A stretch of DNA of 64,000 bases. Source: Kiloniellaceae bacterium. Its GTDB lineage: Bacteria; Pseudomonadota; Alphaproteobacteria; Kiloniellales; Kiloniellaceae. Shown here piece after piece: positions 11,416-22,392 of the stretch (position 1 is the stretch's first letter; every line of letters begins with the position of its first letter). Position numbers and translations under genes: made by a program. Where the stretch lies: the NCBI GenBank assembly GCA_021776195.1, contig JAJFGK010000138.1, forward strand, positions 1-64,000. Reading direction: 5' to 3'. The notes below the pieces were generated by a model that saw nothing but the letters and a program-made list of their open reading frames with translations, ran no database searches and was not told the origin of the DNA.

Positions 11416-12306
11416 TCAAAAGAACGTCCCCCAGACGCCCGCGATCCAGGATTCGTCGTTCGCCTCGGGTGTCAAATCCTGGCCGGTGAGGAGGGCGTAG
11501 CTGTCGATGTACCACTCGCTGCCGGGAAAGTTATGCCCCAGCACCGCCGCCGTGGCCTGGGCTTCCGACGCGACGCCCAGCGCCAGATAACATTCGACCA
11601 GGCGATGCAGGGCCTCGGGCACATGGGTCGTGGTCTGGTAGTTGGTGATGACCTCGCGGAACCGATTGATGGACCCGAGATACTCGCCCTGGCGCTGATA
11701 GTAGCGGCCGATCTCCATATGCTTGCCGGCCAGGTGGTCGACCGCGAGGTCGACCTTGAGCTGGGCGTCGCGGGCATAGGGACTGTCGGGGAAGCGCCGG
11801 GTGACGACCTGCAGCGACTCCAGGGCGCTCTCGGTCATCTTCTGATCCCGGCCCACGTCGGAAATCTGTTCGTAGTAGCTGACCGCCTTCAGATAGTGGG
11901 CATAGGCCACATCGGGATGGCCGGGATGAAGCTGGATGAAGCGGTCCAGGGCCGCCACCGTCTCGTCGTACTTCTGGCCCACGTAAAAGGCATAGCCGGC
12001 CATGAGTTGAGCCTTGGTGGCCCAGGGCGAATAGGGGTACTGGCGCTCGACCTCGTCGAACAACTTGGCCGCCCGGTCCCGGTCGCCGGCCAGAAGCGTA
12101 TCGAGCGCCTGATTGTAAAGGGTCTCCACCGGCGTGCCGTCGACCGGCAGAGCGTCGTCGTCGGCGGCGCAGCCGGTGAGCAGCGCCAGAACCGCCGCCA
12201 CGCGCAACCAATTCCCAGGACGCGCGCATCTGGTACGTCCGCTCGCCGCGCGGCTGGCACGGCCGCTCGTCGCGGGGAAGGTCTCGGTGTTGGTCTGATC
12301 CGTCAC
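11416..12306 (-). CDS. bamD: Outer membrane assembly lipoprotein BamD
   Basis: Lipid-anchored TPR subunit of the BAM machine that inserts beta-barrel proteins into the outer membrane. The 296-residue precursor has a long basic N-region and the lipobox LLTGC (Cys about residue 46), followed by tandem TPR-like helices, with characteristic 'LYNQALDTLLAGD', 'YPYSPWATKAQL', 'AHYLKAVSYYEQI' and 'DSPYARDAQ' segments. The start gives an unusually long leader (about 45 residues before the Cys); no better in-frame start is visible. It has its own good promoter upstream (12379-12407). The order lpxC-bamD-recN-ligA is common in Alphaproteobacteria. Confidence 0.94.
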   Translation of the reverse strand: MTDQTNTETFPATSGRASRAASGRTRCARPGNWLRVAAVLALLTGCAADDDALPVDGTPVETLYNQALDTLLAGDRDRAAKLFDEVERQYPYSPWATKAQLMAGYAFYVGQKYDETVAALDRFIQLHPGHPDVAYAHYLKAVSYYEQISDVGRDQKMTESALESLQVVTRRFPDSPYARDAQLKVDLAVDHLAGKHMEIGRYYQRQGEYLGSINRFREVITNYQTTTHVPEALHRLVECYLALGVASEAQATAAVLGHNFPGSEWYIDSYALLTGQDLTPEANDESWIAGVWGTFF

Positions 12307-12378
12307 GAGGTGGCCTGGCTATCTCTATGGTCGATGGCGCGCTGCCGCCAAGGCTGTGCGAGGCGGTACTCGCGGGCG

Positions 12379-12407
12379 ACTATATTGATTCGCCGCGGCA
12401 CCCTCAA
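12379..12407 (-). promoter_or_regulatory. Candidate sigma-70 promoter of bamD
   Basis: On the minus strand TTGAGG (12402-12407) and TATAGT (12379-12384) are separated by exactly 17 bases. The start of transcription would lie about 65 bases upstream of the bamD start codon. The 147-base gap between lpxC and bamD is otherwise empty, so this probably gives bamD-recN-ligA an independent promoter. Confidence 0.5.
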
Positions 12408-12453
12408 GCGTCGCCGAAGGGTCGTACAGACTCGACAGGTCAGGAGGGGGACG

Positions 12454-13395
12454 TCAGGCGAAGGCCGCGACGGCAGACTCTGGAAGCACTGCACCGGCGG
12501 CCTGCGGCCTCGCCTGCGTGCTGCCGGCGTCGATCCAGCACCAGGCCCTCTCGTCGGCGAAAAGTGTTTTCAGAAGACGGCAGTTGAGGGCATGGCCGCA
12601 GCGGACACCGCGATAGTGGCCTTCGATCGCACCGCCGGCGAGATAGAGGTCGCCGATGGAATCGAGAATCTTGTGGCGCACGGGCTCGTTGTGGAAACGC
12701 AGGCCTCCGGGATTGAGCACCTCGCCGTTCTTGAAGACGACGGCGTTGTCGAGCGAGCCGCCCAGCGCCAGGCCGTTGCGGCGCATCAACTCGACCTGCT
12801 CGAAAAACCCGAAGGTCCGGGCCCGGGCGATCTCCCTGCGGTAGGTCGTCTCGTCCATATCGAGGGCGAGCTGTTGGTGGCCGATGGTGGTGCCGTCGAA
12901 GTCGATCTCGAAGCTCACGGAAAAACCGTCGCCGGGCTCCAGGCTCGCTATCCGGTCGCCATCTTCGATGACGATCGGCTTGAGGATCTTGAGGACACGG
13001 CGCGGGACGTCCTGCTCGACCGTCCCGGCGCAGTCGATCAGATAGACGAAGGGCGCCGCGCTGCCGTCCATGATCGGAATTTCCGTCCCGGTGAGCTCGA
13101 TCCGCGCGTTATCGATGCCGCAGCCCGCCAGGGCGGAAAAGAGATGCTCGACCGTCGAGACTTTCTGTTCGCCCGCGATGAGGGTCGTGCAGAGCGGCGT
13201 TTCCACGGCATGCTGCCAGGAAGCTTTCAGGCTCTGTCCCTTGTAAGGACCGTCCGACCAGGCAACGGTGATACCGCTATCGATCGGCGCGGGATACAGT
13301 GTCATCTTGACCCGCTCGCCGCTATGCAGCCCCACGCCGGCACAGTGGATATCGTGCCGTAAGGTCCGCTGCATCGTCCCCCGTCCAAAAGACAT
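12454..13395 (-). CDS. lpxC: UDP-3-O-acyl-N-acetylglucosamine deacetylase
   Basis: Zinc amidase that carries out the committed step of lipid A synthesis; its presence shows a Gram-negative with LPS. The 313 residues form the twin-domain LpxC fold. Zinc-ligand motifs are seen in 'STVEHLFSAL' (His) and in 'VRHKILDSIGDL' (His and Asp); the general-base region 'EIPIMDGSAAPF' and the substrate motif 'GHALNCRLL' are present. The start MSFGRGTMQRTL may be preceded in use by the internal ATG (MQRTL), seven residues later. It lies 196 bases downstream of ftsZ, separated by the ftsZ terminator. Confidence 0.97.
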   Translation of the reverse strand: MSFGRGTMQRTLRHDIHCAGVGLHSGERVKMTLYPAPIDSGITVAWSDGPYKGQSLKASWQHAVETPLCTTLIAGEQKVSTVEHLFSALAGCGIDNARIELTGTEIPIMDGSAAPFVYLIDCAGTVEQDVPRRVLKILKPIVIEDGDRIASLEPGDGFSVSFEIDFDGTTIGHQQLALDMDETTYRREIARARTFGFFEQVELMRRNGLALGGSLDNAVVFKNGEVLNPGGLRFHNEPVRHKILDSIGDLYLAGGAIEGHYRGVRCGHALNCRLLKTLFADERAWCWIDAGSTQARPQAAGAVLPESAVAAFA

Positions 13396-13531
13396 TTTAA
13401 ATCATCCGTTTAGTAAACTGTCCCAGCAGCTCAACTTATGAGCATTCCTGGGTCAAAATCAAATCACACAATATTACGAAAGTTTTCGGTCGCGGGTTGT
13501 CCGATTGTGGCGGCGGTCCGCCATGTTCGGG

Positions 13532-13569
13532 CAAGAAAAAGGGCCCCGGTCCTCGCGGATCGGGGCCCC
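13532..13569 (-). terminator. Rho-independent terminator of ftsZ
   Basis: Downstream of ftsZ on the minus strand is a GC hairpin, GGGGCCCCGATC paired with GACCGGGGCCC around a short loop, followed by TTTTTCTT. It separates the ftsZ transcript from lpxC. Confidence 0.8.
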
Positions 13570-13591
13570 TGTGGGTCGGCGTGGCCGGCGC

Positions 13592-15499
13592 CTAGTTGGC
13601 TTGGCGGCGCAGGAAAGCGGGAATATCGAGCAGGTCTTCCTCGAATTCCGCCGATCTGGTCCGCTCCTTGGGATCATGGCTGCCTGGACCCGGCTGCTCG
13701 GTGACCTTCGCGGCCGTGGCGTCCGGGGCGCCGGAGGCAACCCTCGGCGGCGAGTCCGGCGCCGCCGAAGCCGCCTGCTCGTCGCTTTCCTCGATCCCGG
13801 AGGTCGCGGCTTGCAGGGCCCTCGCCGCACCGTTGGTCACGCGGGCAAAGAGGCTTTCGCGAGTCTTGTGACTCGGTGCGGCCGGAGAGCGGCTCGCGTT
13901 CATCAAGTCGGCCTCCGCCAGGGGCTCGGCCCTGGCATAGCCCTGGCTGATACGCAGATCGTCGCTCGCGGCGCGAACCGGCGGCGGCGGTGCGTAGAAG
14001 CTCTGGCTCTCCGCTGCCGTCGGTGCAACGCCGGCCTCGGGCGCCTGGGTTTGGGGCGCCTGGGTTTGGGGCGCTTGGTTTTCGGGTGCGCGCAGGAAGG
14101 GATCGAAAGCAGGCTCCGACTTGAGATCGAGGGTCGGCATTTCGGGCTCGCTCCGGTCCGATTGGCCCCGGTGCGGTTCGCCTTGGTCCGGTTCGAGCTC
14201 GTCCTGGGCGACCCCTTCTTGGGCGACCGGAAGCTGATCCTGGGGTGCCACCATCGCCACCGGTTCAGGCTGCGGGGCCGGCTCTGGGGCCGCTTCGAAC
14301 CGAGGCGGTTCCATCGCAGGGGCCGGCTGGATCATCTCCGAATCCAGGTCGGCCTGTAGGGCATGGGCCTGGGCGCCGCCGCCGCTGGACCCGTATAGCG
14401 GTGCCTCACCGCGGGCACGGGACTGTGCGGTGGTGATGCCGGGCGCCGACTCGGGCTCGCCCACGCTGCGATTCGACGGTCGGCCGCCGGCCACGACACT
14501 GAGCGATACCGGCCGTGGCGAGACCATCTCGTCGGCGTCGATCCCGGTCGCGACCACCGACACGCGCACCAGTTTTTCCATGCTGTCGTCGAAAGTCGAA
14601 CCGAAGATGATATTGGCCTCGGGGTCGACCTCGTCGCGAATCCGGTTGGCGGCCTCGTCGACCTCGAAGAGGGTGAGGTCCTGCCCGCCGGTGATGTTGA
14701 TCAATACGCCCCGGGCGCCGCGCATCGAGACATCGTCCAGCAGGGGATTGGAAATGGCCGCTTCGGCCGCCGCGACGGCGCGGTTTTCGCCCTCCGCTTC
14801 GCCGGTGCCCATCATGGCCTTGCCCATTTCCGACATGACCGAGCGGATATCGGCGAAGTCGAGGTTGATCAGGCCCGGGTTGACCATCAGATCGGTCACG
14901 CCGCGAACGCCGGACTCCAGCACATCGTCGGCCATCTTGAAGGCATCGGCGAAGGTCGTCTTCTCGTTGGCGACCCGGAAGAGGTTCTGATTGGGGATAA
15001 TGATCAGGGTGTCGACGTACTGGCTCAGCTCGTTGATGCCCTCTTCGGCCAGGCGCATGCGGTGGACGCCCTCGAAGTGGAAGGGCTTGGTGATTACGCC
15101 GACCGTCAGTATCCCCGCTTCGCGCGCGGCCCGGGCGATTACCGGCGCGGCGCCGGTGCCGGTGCCGCCGCCCATCCCGGCGGTGACGAAGACCATATGG
15201 GCGCCTTCCAGGTCGACCAGGATCTCGTCCAGCGCTTCTTCGGCGGCGGCTCGGCCGATGTCGGGCCGCGAACCGGCGCCAAGACCCTGGGTGATATTCC
15301 GTCCGAGCTGGATCTGGCGCTCGCAGAGGGTCTGCTGAAGGGCCTGGGCATCGGTATTGGTCACCAGGAAGTCGACGCCGCCGAGCTTCGATTGGATCAT
15401 GTTGTTCACGGCATTGCCGCCGGCACCGCCAACACCGACGACCGTGATCTTCGGCTTGAGTTCAGGGTTGGAAACGGGCAATTCGATGTTCAAGGTCAT
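13592..15499 (-). CDS. ftsZ: Cell division GTPase FtsZ
   Basis: Tubulin homologue forming the Z ring. The 635-residue product has the conserved GTPase core (about 1-320): nucleotide-binding '[12 protein letters not shown]', the tubulin signature '[13 protein letters not shown]', and the T7 synergy loop '[16 protein letters not shown]'. A very long disordered Pro/Gln/Glu-rich linker (about 330-610) follows, then the conserved tail '[14 protein letters not shown]' that binds FtsA and other partners. Long linkers are usual in Alphaproteobacteria, but this one is at the long end and contains a tandem repeat at 14041-14085. It is 96 bases after ftsA and is followed by a strong terminator. Confidence 0.98.
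   Translation of the reverse strand: MTLNIELPVSNPELKPKITVVGVGGAGGNAVNNMIQSKLGGVDFLVTNTDAQALQQTLCERQIQLGRNITQGLGAGSRPDIGRAAAEEALDEILVDLEGAHMVFVTAGMGGGTGTGAAPVIARAAREAGILTVGVITKPFHFEGVHRMRLAEEGINELSQYVDTLIIIPNQNLFRVANEKTTFADAFKMADDVLESGVRGVTDLMVNPGLINLDFADIRSVMSEMGKAMMGTGEAEGENRAVAAAEAAISNPLLDDVSMRGARGVLINITGGQDLTLFEVDEAANRIRDEVDPEANIIFGSTFDDSMEKLVRVSVVATGIDADEMVSPRPVSLSVVAGGRPSNRSVGEPESAPGITTAQSRARGEAPLYGSSGGGAQAHALQADLDSEMIQPAPAMEPPRFEAAPEPAPQPEPVAMVAPQDQLPVAQEGVAQDELEPDQGEPHRGQSDRSEPEMPTLDLKSEPAFDPFLRAPENQAPQTQAPQTQAPEAGVAPTAAESQSFYAPPPPVRAASDDLRISQGYARAEPLAEADLMNASRSPAAPSHKTRESLFARVTNGAARALQAATSGIEESDEQAASAAPDSPPRVASGAPDATAAKVTEQPGPGSHDPKERTRSAEFEEDLLDIPAFLRRQAN
14041..14085 (-). repeat. 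15-bp tandem repeat in the ftsZ linker
   Basis: Three consecutive 15-base units (14041-14055 and 14056-14070 are identical, 14071-14085 is degenerate) encode the pentapeptide-like run [14 protein letters not shown] in the FtsZ linker. The frame is preserved, so copy-number change would only lengthen or shorten the linker. Confidence 0.75.
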
Positions 15500-15595
15500 G
15501 TCGTCTACTCCACTAGTCCTAAAGGCAACCCGACGCGGCTGGGCATCCGATCGGGATATGAGATCCTCCAGCCGAAAGGGCTGCGAGGCGGTGAT

Positions 15596-16861
15596 TCAAA
15601 AATGCTCACGAAACCAGCTCCCCAGGCGGCCGACGAAGCCGCTTGTCTTGGCGCTTTCTCCGACCGAGAGAAGGCCGGGTGTCGTCTCTTCGTCCAACGC
15701 GTAGGACAGCAGTCCGACGCAGCAGGAATAGGCAGGACCGGAGGTCGCCTCGGCGAGCCCGGCGACGGCGTGGGGCTTGCCGATGCGGACCTGCTTGTCC
15801 AGCACCAGGCCGGCCAGCTCGCGCAGGCCGGGCAACTGGCTGGCGCCGCCGGTCAGCACGACCCGGCGTCCGGCCACCTTGTCGAAGCCGCTTTCCTCGA
15901 GCCGCGAGCGGATCAGCTCGAGGGTCTCCTCGAGGCGCGGCCGCATGATGCCGATCATCAAGGAGCGCGGGACCTGATGGACGTTGTCCTCGTCGCTCTC
16001 GCCGACCTGCGGGACATCGATCATCTCGCGCTCGTCCGAGGGCGAGGGTATGGCGTGACCGAACAGCGTCTTGATGCGCTCGGCATGGGTCAGCGTGGTC
16101 GAGAGACCACGCGCGATGTCCGAGGTGACATGGTTGCCGCCCACCGGCACGATGTCGGTGTAGACCACCTTGCCCTCGAAGAAGACGGCGATGGTGGTGG
16201 TCCCGCCGCCCAGGTCGACCAGGGTGACCCCGAGGTCCTTTTCGTCCTCGACCAGGGTGGCCAGTCCGGAGGCGAAGGGCGAGACGACATAGCCGGCCGG
16301 CAAGAGATGACAACGCTGAATCGCCGATCCGAGGTTGCGCACGGCGCTGGAGGCGGCGGTGATGATGTGCAGTGAAACGCCCAGCTGTTCGCCGAACATG
16401 CCGAGCGGATCGCGAATGCCGCGGTTGCCGTCGATCGAATAGCTGGTCGGGATGAAGTGGATGGGCTGACGGCCGGCTTCGGTCTCGCCCTTGAGACAGT
16501 TGGCGTTGCGGGTCTGCTCGAAGGCGCGCTGAAGATCGGCCTCGCCGACCTCGTGGCCGGAAATCGCCACCTCGATCCCGATCGAGCTCGATGCCGGGTA
16601 CCCGCAGGACAGGTTGACCAGGACGCGGTCGATGGTGACGCCGGCCATCTCCTCGGCGGCGTGGACGGCGTTCAAGATGGCGCCCTCCGCCTTGTCCAAG
16701 TCGACAATCGCCCCGTTTTTCAACCCCCGGCTGGCCTGCTGGCCGATCCCCAGAACACGCGGCTGCCCGCCGGGGTTCTCCTCGGCGATGAAACAGCAAA
16801 CCTTGCTGCTGCCCACATCGAGCGCGGCGATCAGGCCGTTCTTTCCTACCCCCTTCTTCAT
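15596..16861 (-). CDS. ftsA: Cell division protein FtsA
   Basis: Actin-fold ATPase that tethers FtsZ to the membrane. The 421 residues begin with the phosphate-1 motif 'ALDVGSSKVCCF', show 'VDLGGGTTTIAVF' (phosphate-2) and 'VVLTGGASQLPGL' (adenosine loop), and end in an amphipathic helix 'FVGRLGSWFREHF' suited to membrane binding. The SHS2T/1C insertion, typical of FtsA, replaces the actin 1B subdomain. It lies 81 bases after ftsQ and 96 before ftsZ. Confidence 0.98.
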   Translation of the reverse strand: MKKGVGKNGLIAALDVGSSKVCCFIAEENPGGQPRVLGIGQQASRGLKNGAIVDLDKAEGAILNAVHAAEEMAGVTIDRVLVNLSCGYPASSSIGIEVAISGHEVGEADLQRAFEQTRNANCLKGETEAGRQPIHFIPTSYSIDGNRGIRDPLGMFGEQLGVSLHIITAASSAVRNLGSAIQRCHLLPAGYVVSPFASGLATLVEDEKDLGVTLVDLGGGTTTIAVFFEGKVVYTDIVPVGGNHVTSDIARGLSTTLTHAERIKTLFGHAIPSPSDEREMIDVPQVGESDEDNVHQVPRSLMIGIMRPRLEETLELIRSRLEESGFDKVAGRRVVLTGGASQLPGLRELAGLVLDKQVRIGKPHAVAGLAEATSGPAYSCCVGLLSYALDEETTPGLLSVGESAKTSGFVGRLGSWFREHF

Positions 16862-16942
16862 CGTACTTTTTCCATCCGGTCCTTCGTTTCCTCGTTTCCT
16901 CGAGGGCTCGGCCCTGGGCAGTCCCCAGTGTCGGCCTCGCGA

Positions 16943-17920
16943 TCAGGTCTCTTCGCCAGCGCCTTGGCTCCGCGGTTTGCTGTCAGGCGCGGTGCGCACC
17001 ACCACCCGGTCGGGTTGCCGCAGGTCGACGGCGATGACGTCGCGGGTCAGCAGGCCGTGTTCTCTTTCGACCTTGGCAAACTCGATCCAGGCCCTTTGGG
17101 CGTCGCCTTCAGGCAGGCGTACGGCAATGGCTCCGTCCAACTGTACGTTCCAGCGCCGCTTGCCGATCCAGGTCGCCGCGGTCACCCGGTCGCTCAGGGA
17201 CGGTTCCTGGCGCAGCATGGCGATCAGCGCCGGCGTCTCATGGGGGGCGCCTTCGCCCAGCACGATCGGCAGGCCGGCAAAACGACGGGCCTCGACGTCC
17301 TCGATCACCTGGCCGTCCTGATCCAGCAGCAGCAGATTTTCGCCGAGCTGCCAGATTGCCAGCGGTTCGCGCTCCACCAGGTCCAGTCGCAAGACGTCGG
17401 GCAATCGGCGATTGACCCGCGCCGACTTGATCCAGGGCAGGGCCTCCAGGCTGGCGCGAGCGACCACCGGATCGATGGTCAGAATGGCGGTGCCGCGATC
17501 GACCGCCAGGGCGTTCAGAATTTCCTCACGCGAAGTTCGTTTGCGGCCGACCACCTGAAGATCGCCAAGGGCCAGGCCGAAGCGTGCGCTGGCATCGTAG
17601 CCGGCGTCGATCAGCGCCACGGTCTGGCGGTGCACCCATCCGGACTCCCACAAAGTCGCGCCGCCGCCGATCAGTCCGACGACCAGACAGGCGGCGAGCG
17701 CCTTGGCCACACGCGTCGGCCGCAGCCAGGCCCGCAGACGGCTGCGCCGCGGCGACGACCGGGTTGTGCCTGTCCGGGTGGTGGGCGCCTTGGTGGCACG
17801 CGTCTTGCGTTGCCCGGCGGTTTCGCCGCGCGGCTTGCTCTTACGTTTGGGGGCCTGGCTGGTGGCGGTCAGGCCGCGCAGCCGGACACCCTTGTCTTCG
17901 CCCTTCGTCAAGAACCGCAT
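16943..17920 (-). CDS. ftsQ: Cell division protein FtsQ
   Basis: Bitopic divisome protein linking early and late division proteins. The 325-residue product has an unusually basic, Arg/Lys/Thr-rich cytoplasmic tail (about 1-75), one membrane span ('ALAACLVVGLIGGGATLW', about 78-96), then the POTRA domain ('LQVVGRKRTSREEILNAL', 'LPWIKSARVNRRLPDVLRL') and the FtsQ domain ('EREPLAIWQ'). The ATG at 17920 overlaps the ddl stop by 13 bases. Confidence 0.95.
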   Translation of the reverse strand: MRFLTKGEDKGVRLRGLTATSQAPKRKSKPRGETAGQRKTRATKAPTTRTGTTRSSPRRSRLRAWLRPTRVAKALAACLVVGLIGGGATLWESGWVHRQTVALIDAGYDASARFGLALGDLQVVGRKRTSREEILNALAVDRGTAILTIDPVVARASLEALPWIKSARVNRRLPDVLRLDLVEREPLAIWQLGENLLLLDQDGQVIEDVEARRFAGLPIVLGEGAPHETPALIAMLRQEPSLSDRVTAATWIGKRRWNVQLDGAIAVRLPEGDAQRAWIEFAKVEREHGLLTRDVIAVDLRQPDRVVVRTAPDSKPRSQGAGEET

Positions 17921-18828
17921 GTCGCGTGCTCCACCATCCAGCCGCAGAGTTCTGGAAAGGATATGCCCAGGTGATTGGCCTGCTCGGGCGCCAGGGACAT
18001 CGAGGTCATGCCGGGCTGTGTGTTGGTCTCCAGGTAGAACAGCCGGCCCGGCTCGCCGGCGGTGTCGTCGTATCGGAAGTCGCTGCGCGAGACCCCGCGG
18101 CAGCCCAGCGCCTGGTGCGCCTTGTGGGCCGCCTCCATGGCCTGGCTGGCGAGCGCCTCGGAAATCTCCGCCGGGAAGACGTGATCGGCGAAACCCTCGG
18201 TGTACTTGGCGCGGTAGTCGTAGAACCCGACCTTGGAGACGATCTCGGTGACGCCCAGCGGGCGGTCGCCCATGACCGCCACCGTCAGTTCGCGACCGGG
18301 GATGTATTCTTCGACCAGGACAAGGTCGCCGAAGGTCCAGGCGTTGGCCCCGAGCAGCGGCTCGTTGTCGCCCTCGCGCACGATCCGCACGCCCACCGAA
18401 GAGCCTTCCTGCGGCGGCTTGACGACGTAGGGTCGCGGCAGGGGCTCCTGGCGCAGCAGTTCCTCGACCGGCAGGACAACACCGTGCGGGCTGATGACGC
18501 CGGCGCCGGCGACGATCTTCTTGGCCGTGGGCTTGTCCATGGCCAGGGCCGAGGCGGCAACGCCGGAATGGGTGTAGGGGAGGCCGAGGAGTTCCAACAG
18601 CCCCTGGACGCAGCCGTCCTCGCCCCAACGGCCATGCAGAGCGTTGAAGACCACGTCGGGACGGTCCTTCAGACGGTCGACAAGGTCCTCGACCTTGCCG
18701 GTGAAGTCGTAGGCCTCGGCCTGGTAACCGGCTTCGGTCAAGGCCTCGGCGCAGGCGCGGCCGCTGTCGAGCGAGACCTCGCGCTCGGCCGACTTTCCGC
18801 CCATCAGGACCAGGACGCGCTTGCTCAC
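17908..18828 (-). CDS. ddlB: D-alanine--D-alanine ligase
   Basis: ATP-grasp enzyme making the D-Ala-D-Ala dipeptide for MurF. The GTG start at 18828 overlaps the murB stop (GTGA) and gives 306 residues beginning '[19 protein letters not shown]', the standard Ddl N-terminus; an upstream in-frame GTG at 18885 would add non-homologous residues. Catalytic motifs include 'KPPQEGSSVGV', 'VEEYIPGRELTVAV' and 'YLETNTQPGMT'. The gene overlaps ftsQ by 13 bases. Confidence 0.97.
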   Translation of the reverse strand: MSKRVLVLMGGKSAEREVSLDSGRACAEALTEAGYQAEAYDFTGKVEDLVDRLKDRPDVVFNALHGRWGEDGCVQGLLELLGLPYTHSGVAASALAMDKPTAKKIVAGAGVISPHGVVLPVEELLRQEPLPRPYVVKPPQEGSSVGVRIVREGDNEPLLGANAWTFGDLVLVEEYIPGRELTVAVMGDRPLGVTEIVSKVGFYDYRAKYTEGFADHVFPAEISEALASQAMEAAHKAHQALGCRGVSRSDFRYDDTAGEPGRLFYLETNTQPGMTSMSLAPEQANHLGISFPELCGWMVEHATCGS

Positions 18829-19786
18829 TGTCCGGCCTCCTCGATTGCCGTCTCGGCGAATGTGCCGATTCGTTTGATCTCCCACTCCAGGGTGACCCCG
18901 CTGGTCTCCTTGACCCGGCGGCGGACCTCTTCGCCCAGGCGCTCGAGATCGGCGGCACTGGCCGTGCCGAGATTGATCAGAAAGTTGCAGTGCTGTTCGG
19001 AGACCATGGCCTGACCCATGGTCAGGCCGCGGCAGCCGGCCCGGTCGATCAACTGCCAGGCCTTGGCGCCCTGAGCCTCCGGCCCGGTCGGGTTCTTGAA
19101 GGTACTGCCGCCGGTGCGGCTGCGGATCGGTTGGCTCCCGGCGCGTTGCGCCTGAATCGCCGTCATGCGCCCGCCGATGGCCGCGCTGTCGTCAGGGGTG
19201 CCGCGCAGGCGCGCGCCGATGCAGATCCAGTCGGTCGGCCAGTCGGAATGACGGTAGTCGAAGCCCAGCTCGCTGGCGGTCAGAACCTGCTCGGCGCCAG
19301 CCGCATCGAGGAAGCGGGCCTCGATCAGGACATCCTTGATCTCGCATCCGTAGGCGCCGGCGTTCATGCGGACGGCGCCGCCGATCGTGCCAGGCACGCC
19401 GAAGAGAAACTCCAAGCCCGCCAGGCCGGCGTTGCGCGCCACCTTGGCGACGTTCAGGTCGAGCGCCGCCGCGCCGCAGACGATGTCTTCCCCCTCGGCC
19501 TGGATATCGGTAAAGCCACGGCCGAGTCGCAGCACCACCCCGGCGACGCCGCCATCGCGGATCAGCAGGTTGGAGGCGACCCCGAGGACCGTGACTGGCA
19601 CATCGGCGGGTTTGGCCGCAAGGAAAGCGGCGAGATCTTCCTGGTTGGCGGGCCGAAACAGCACCTCGGCCGGACCGCCGACGCGAAACCAGGTGACGCC
19701 GGCCAGGGGCGCGGCGCTGCTCAGTCGGCCGCGCACCGCCGGCAGGCGCTCGATCAGGTTTGTGTCGCGGATCTTGGCCATGGCGA

Positions 19787-19790
<4 letters not shown>
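18825..19790 (-). CDS. murB: UDP-N-acetylenolpyruvoylglucosamine reductase
   Basis: FAD enzyme that reduces UDP-GlcNAc-enolpyruvate to UDP-MurNAc. The 321 residues contain the FAD-binding segments '[13 protein letters not shown]' and '[12 protein letters not shown]', 'GIPGTIGG'-type loop '[15 protein letters not shown]', and the catalytic serine/asparagine region '[12 protein letters not shown]'; this is the short type I/II fold without long insertions. I chose the GTG at 19790 because GGGAGG is seven bases upstream and it overlaps the murC stop as GTGA; the ATG at 19781 is the alternative. Confidence 0.96.
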
Positions 19791-21228
<1,438 letters not shown>

Positions 21229-21232
<4 letters not shown>

Positions 21233-22392
21233 GCGGCGACCTCCCCGGATTTCTCGCCGCCGTTTTCCCGGTCGTGCGGTTCGCCGCAGACGACGGCCGC
21301 CAGGCGTCTTGCGGCCTGCTGGTGGGCGCCCTGACCGGCACAGCTCGCCGCGCGGGTGAGCAGCGCCGGGTTGGACAGGAGCGAGGCCAGGCGTTCGGTC
21401 AGGCTCTCGGCGGACAGGCTGGCCTGGGGCATCAACCAGCCGCCGCCGGCCTCGGAGAGGGCCTGGGCATTGGAGGTCTGATGATCGTCGGCGGCGCTGG
21501 GAAAGGGGACCATGATCGCGGGTCGTCCGGCTGCCGCCAGCTCGGCGACCGTCGAAGCGCCGGCTCTCGAGATCACCAGATGGGCGGCCTCCAGGCGCTG
21601 CGGGATATCGTCGAAGAAGGCCGCGGTCTCGGCCGCGACACCGGCGGCGCGATAGCGCGCGGCGACCTCGTCGAGACGATCGCCCGGAACCTGCTGCACC
21701 ACTCGCAGGCGCTGGCGCAGATCTTCCGGCAGCCCGGCCACCGCGGCCGGCACCAGGTCGTTGAAGACGGCGGCCCCCTGGCTGCCGCCGACCACCAGCA
21801 GGGACAGGGGATCGCCCGGGCCGGGAACGGCGAAAGGCCGTTTGCCGATTTCCTGAATCGCTTGGCGCACCGGATTGCCGGTCAGCACCACCTTGGAGCG
21901 CTCGCTGGCAGGGATCGCGGCGACCTCGCGAAACGAGGTGCAAAGCGCGGCGCTGTAGCGGCTGAGACGGCGGTTGGCCCGACCCATGACGGAGTTCTGT
22001 TCGTGCAAGACCACCCGCAGCCCCAGATGGGTGCCGGCCAGGACCGGCGGCACCGAGGGATAGCCGCCGAAGCCGACCAGGCAGTCGGCGCCGGCGGAGC
22101 GGATCACCTTGCGCGCCTGCAGGTAGCCGAGCGCCAGCAGTCCGATGTTCTTGGCCTGGCGCAGCAGGCCGATCCCGGCGATGCCGCCGGCCGCGATGGC
22201 GTGGGTCTCGACCTGGGCCAGGTCCGGGCCGAAGCCGCCGCCCCGCCGGTCGGTGATCAGCAAGACGGCGATGTCGCGGGCCAGCAACTCGCGCGCCAGG
22301 GCCTGGGCCGGGAAGAGGTGACCGCCGGTACCGCCGGCGGCGAGCACGACCTTGCGCGGCGGCCTGGGGTCATTGGCGGTACGGGCGGTCAT
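21229..22392 (-). CDS. murG: Undecaprenyl-PP-MurNAc-pentapeptide GlcNAc transferase
   Basis: GT28 glycosyltransferase at the inner face of the membrane that converts lipid I to lipid II. The 387 residues begin with the glycine-rich acceptor loop '[13 protein letters not shown]', contain '[12 protein letters not shown]', the second G-loop '[12 protein letters not shown]' and the donor-binding '[19 protein letters not shown]'. The ATG at 22392 overlaps the ftsW stop by four bases. Confidence 0.97.
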
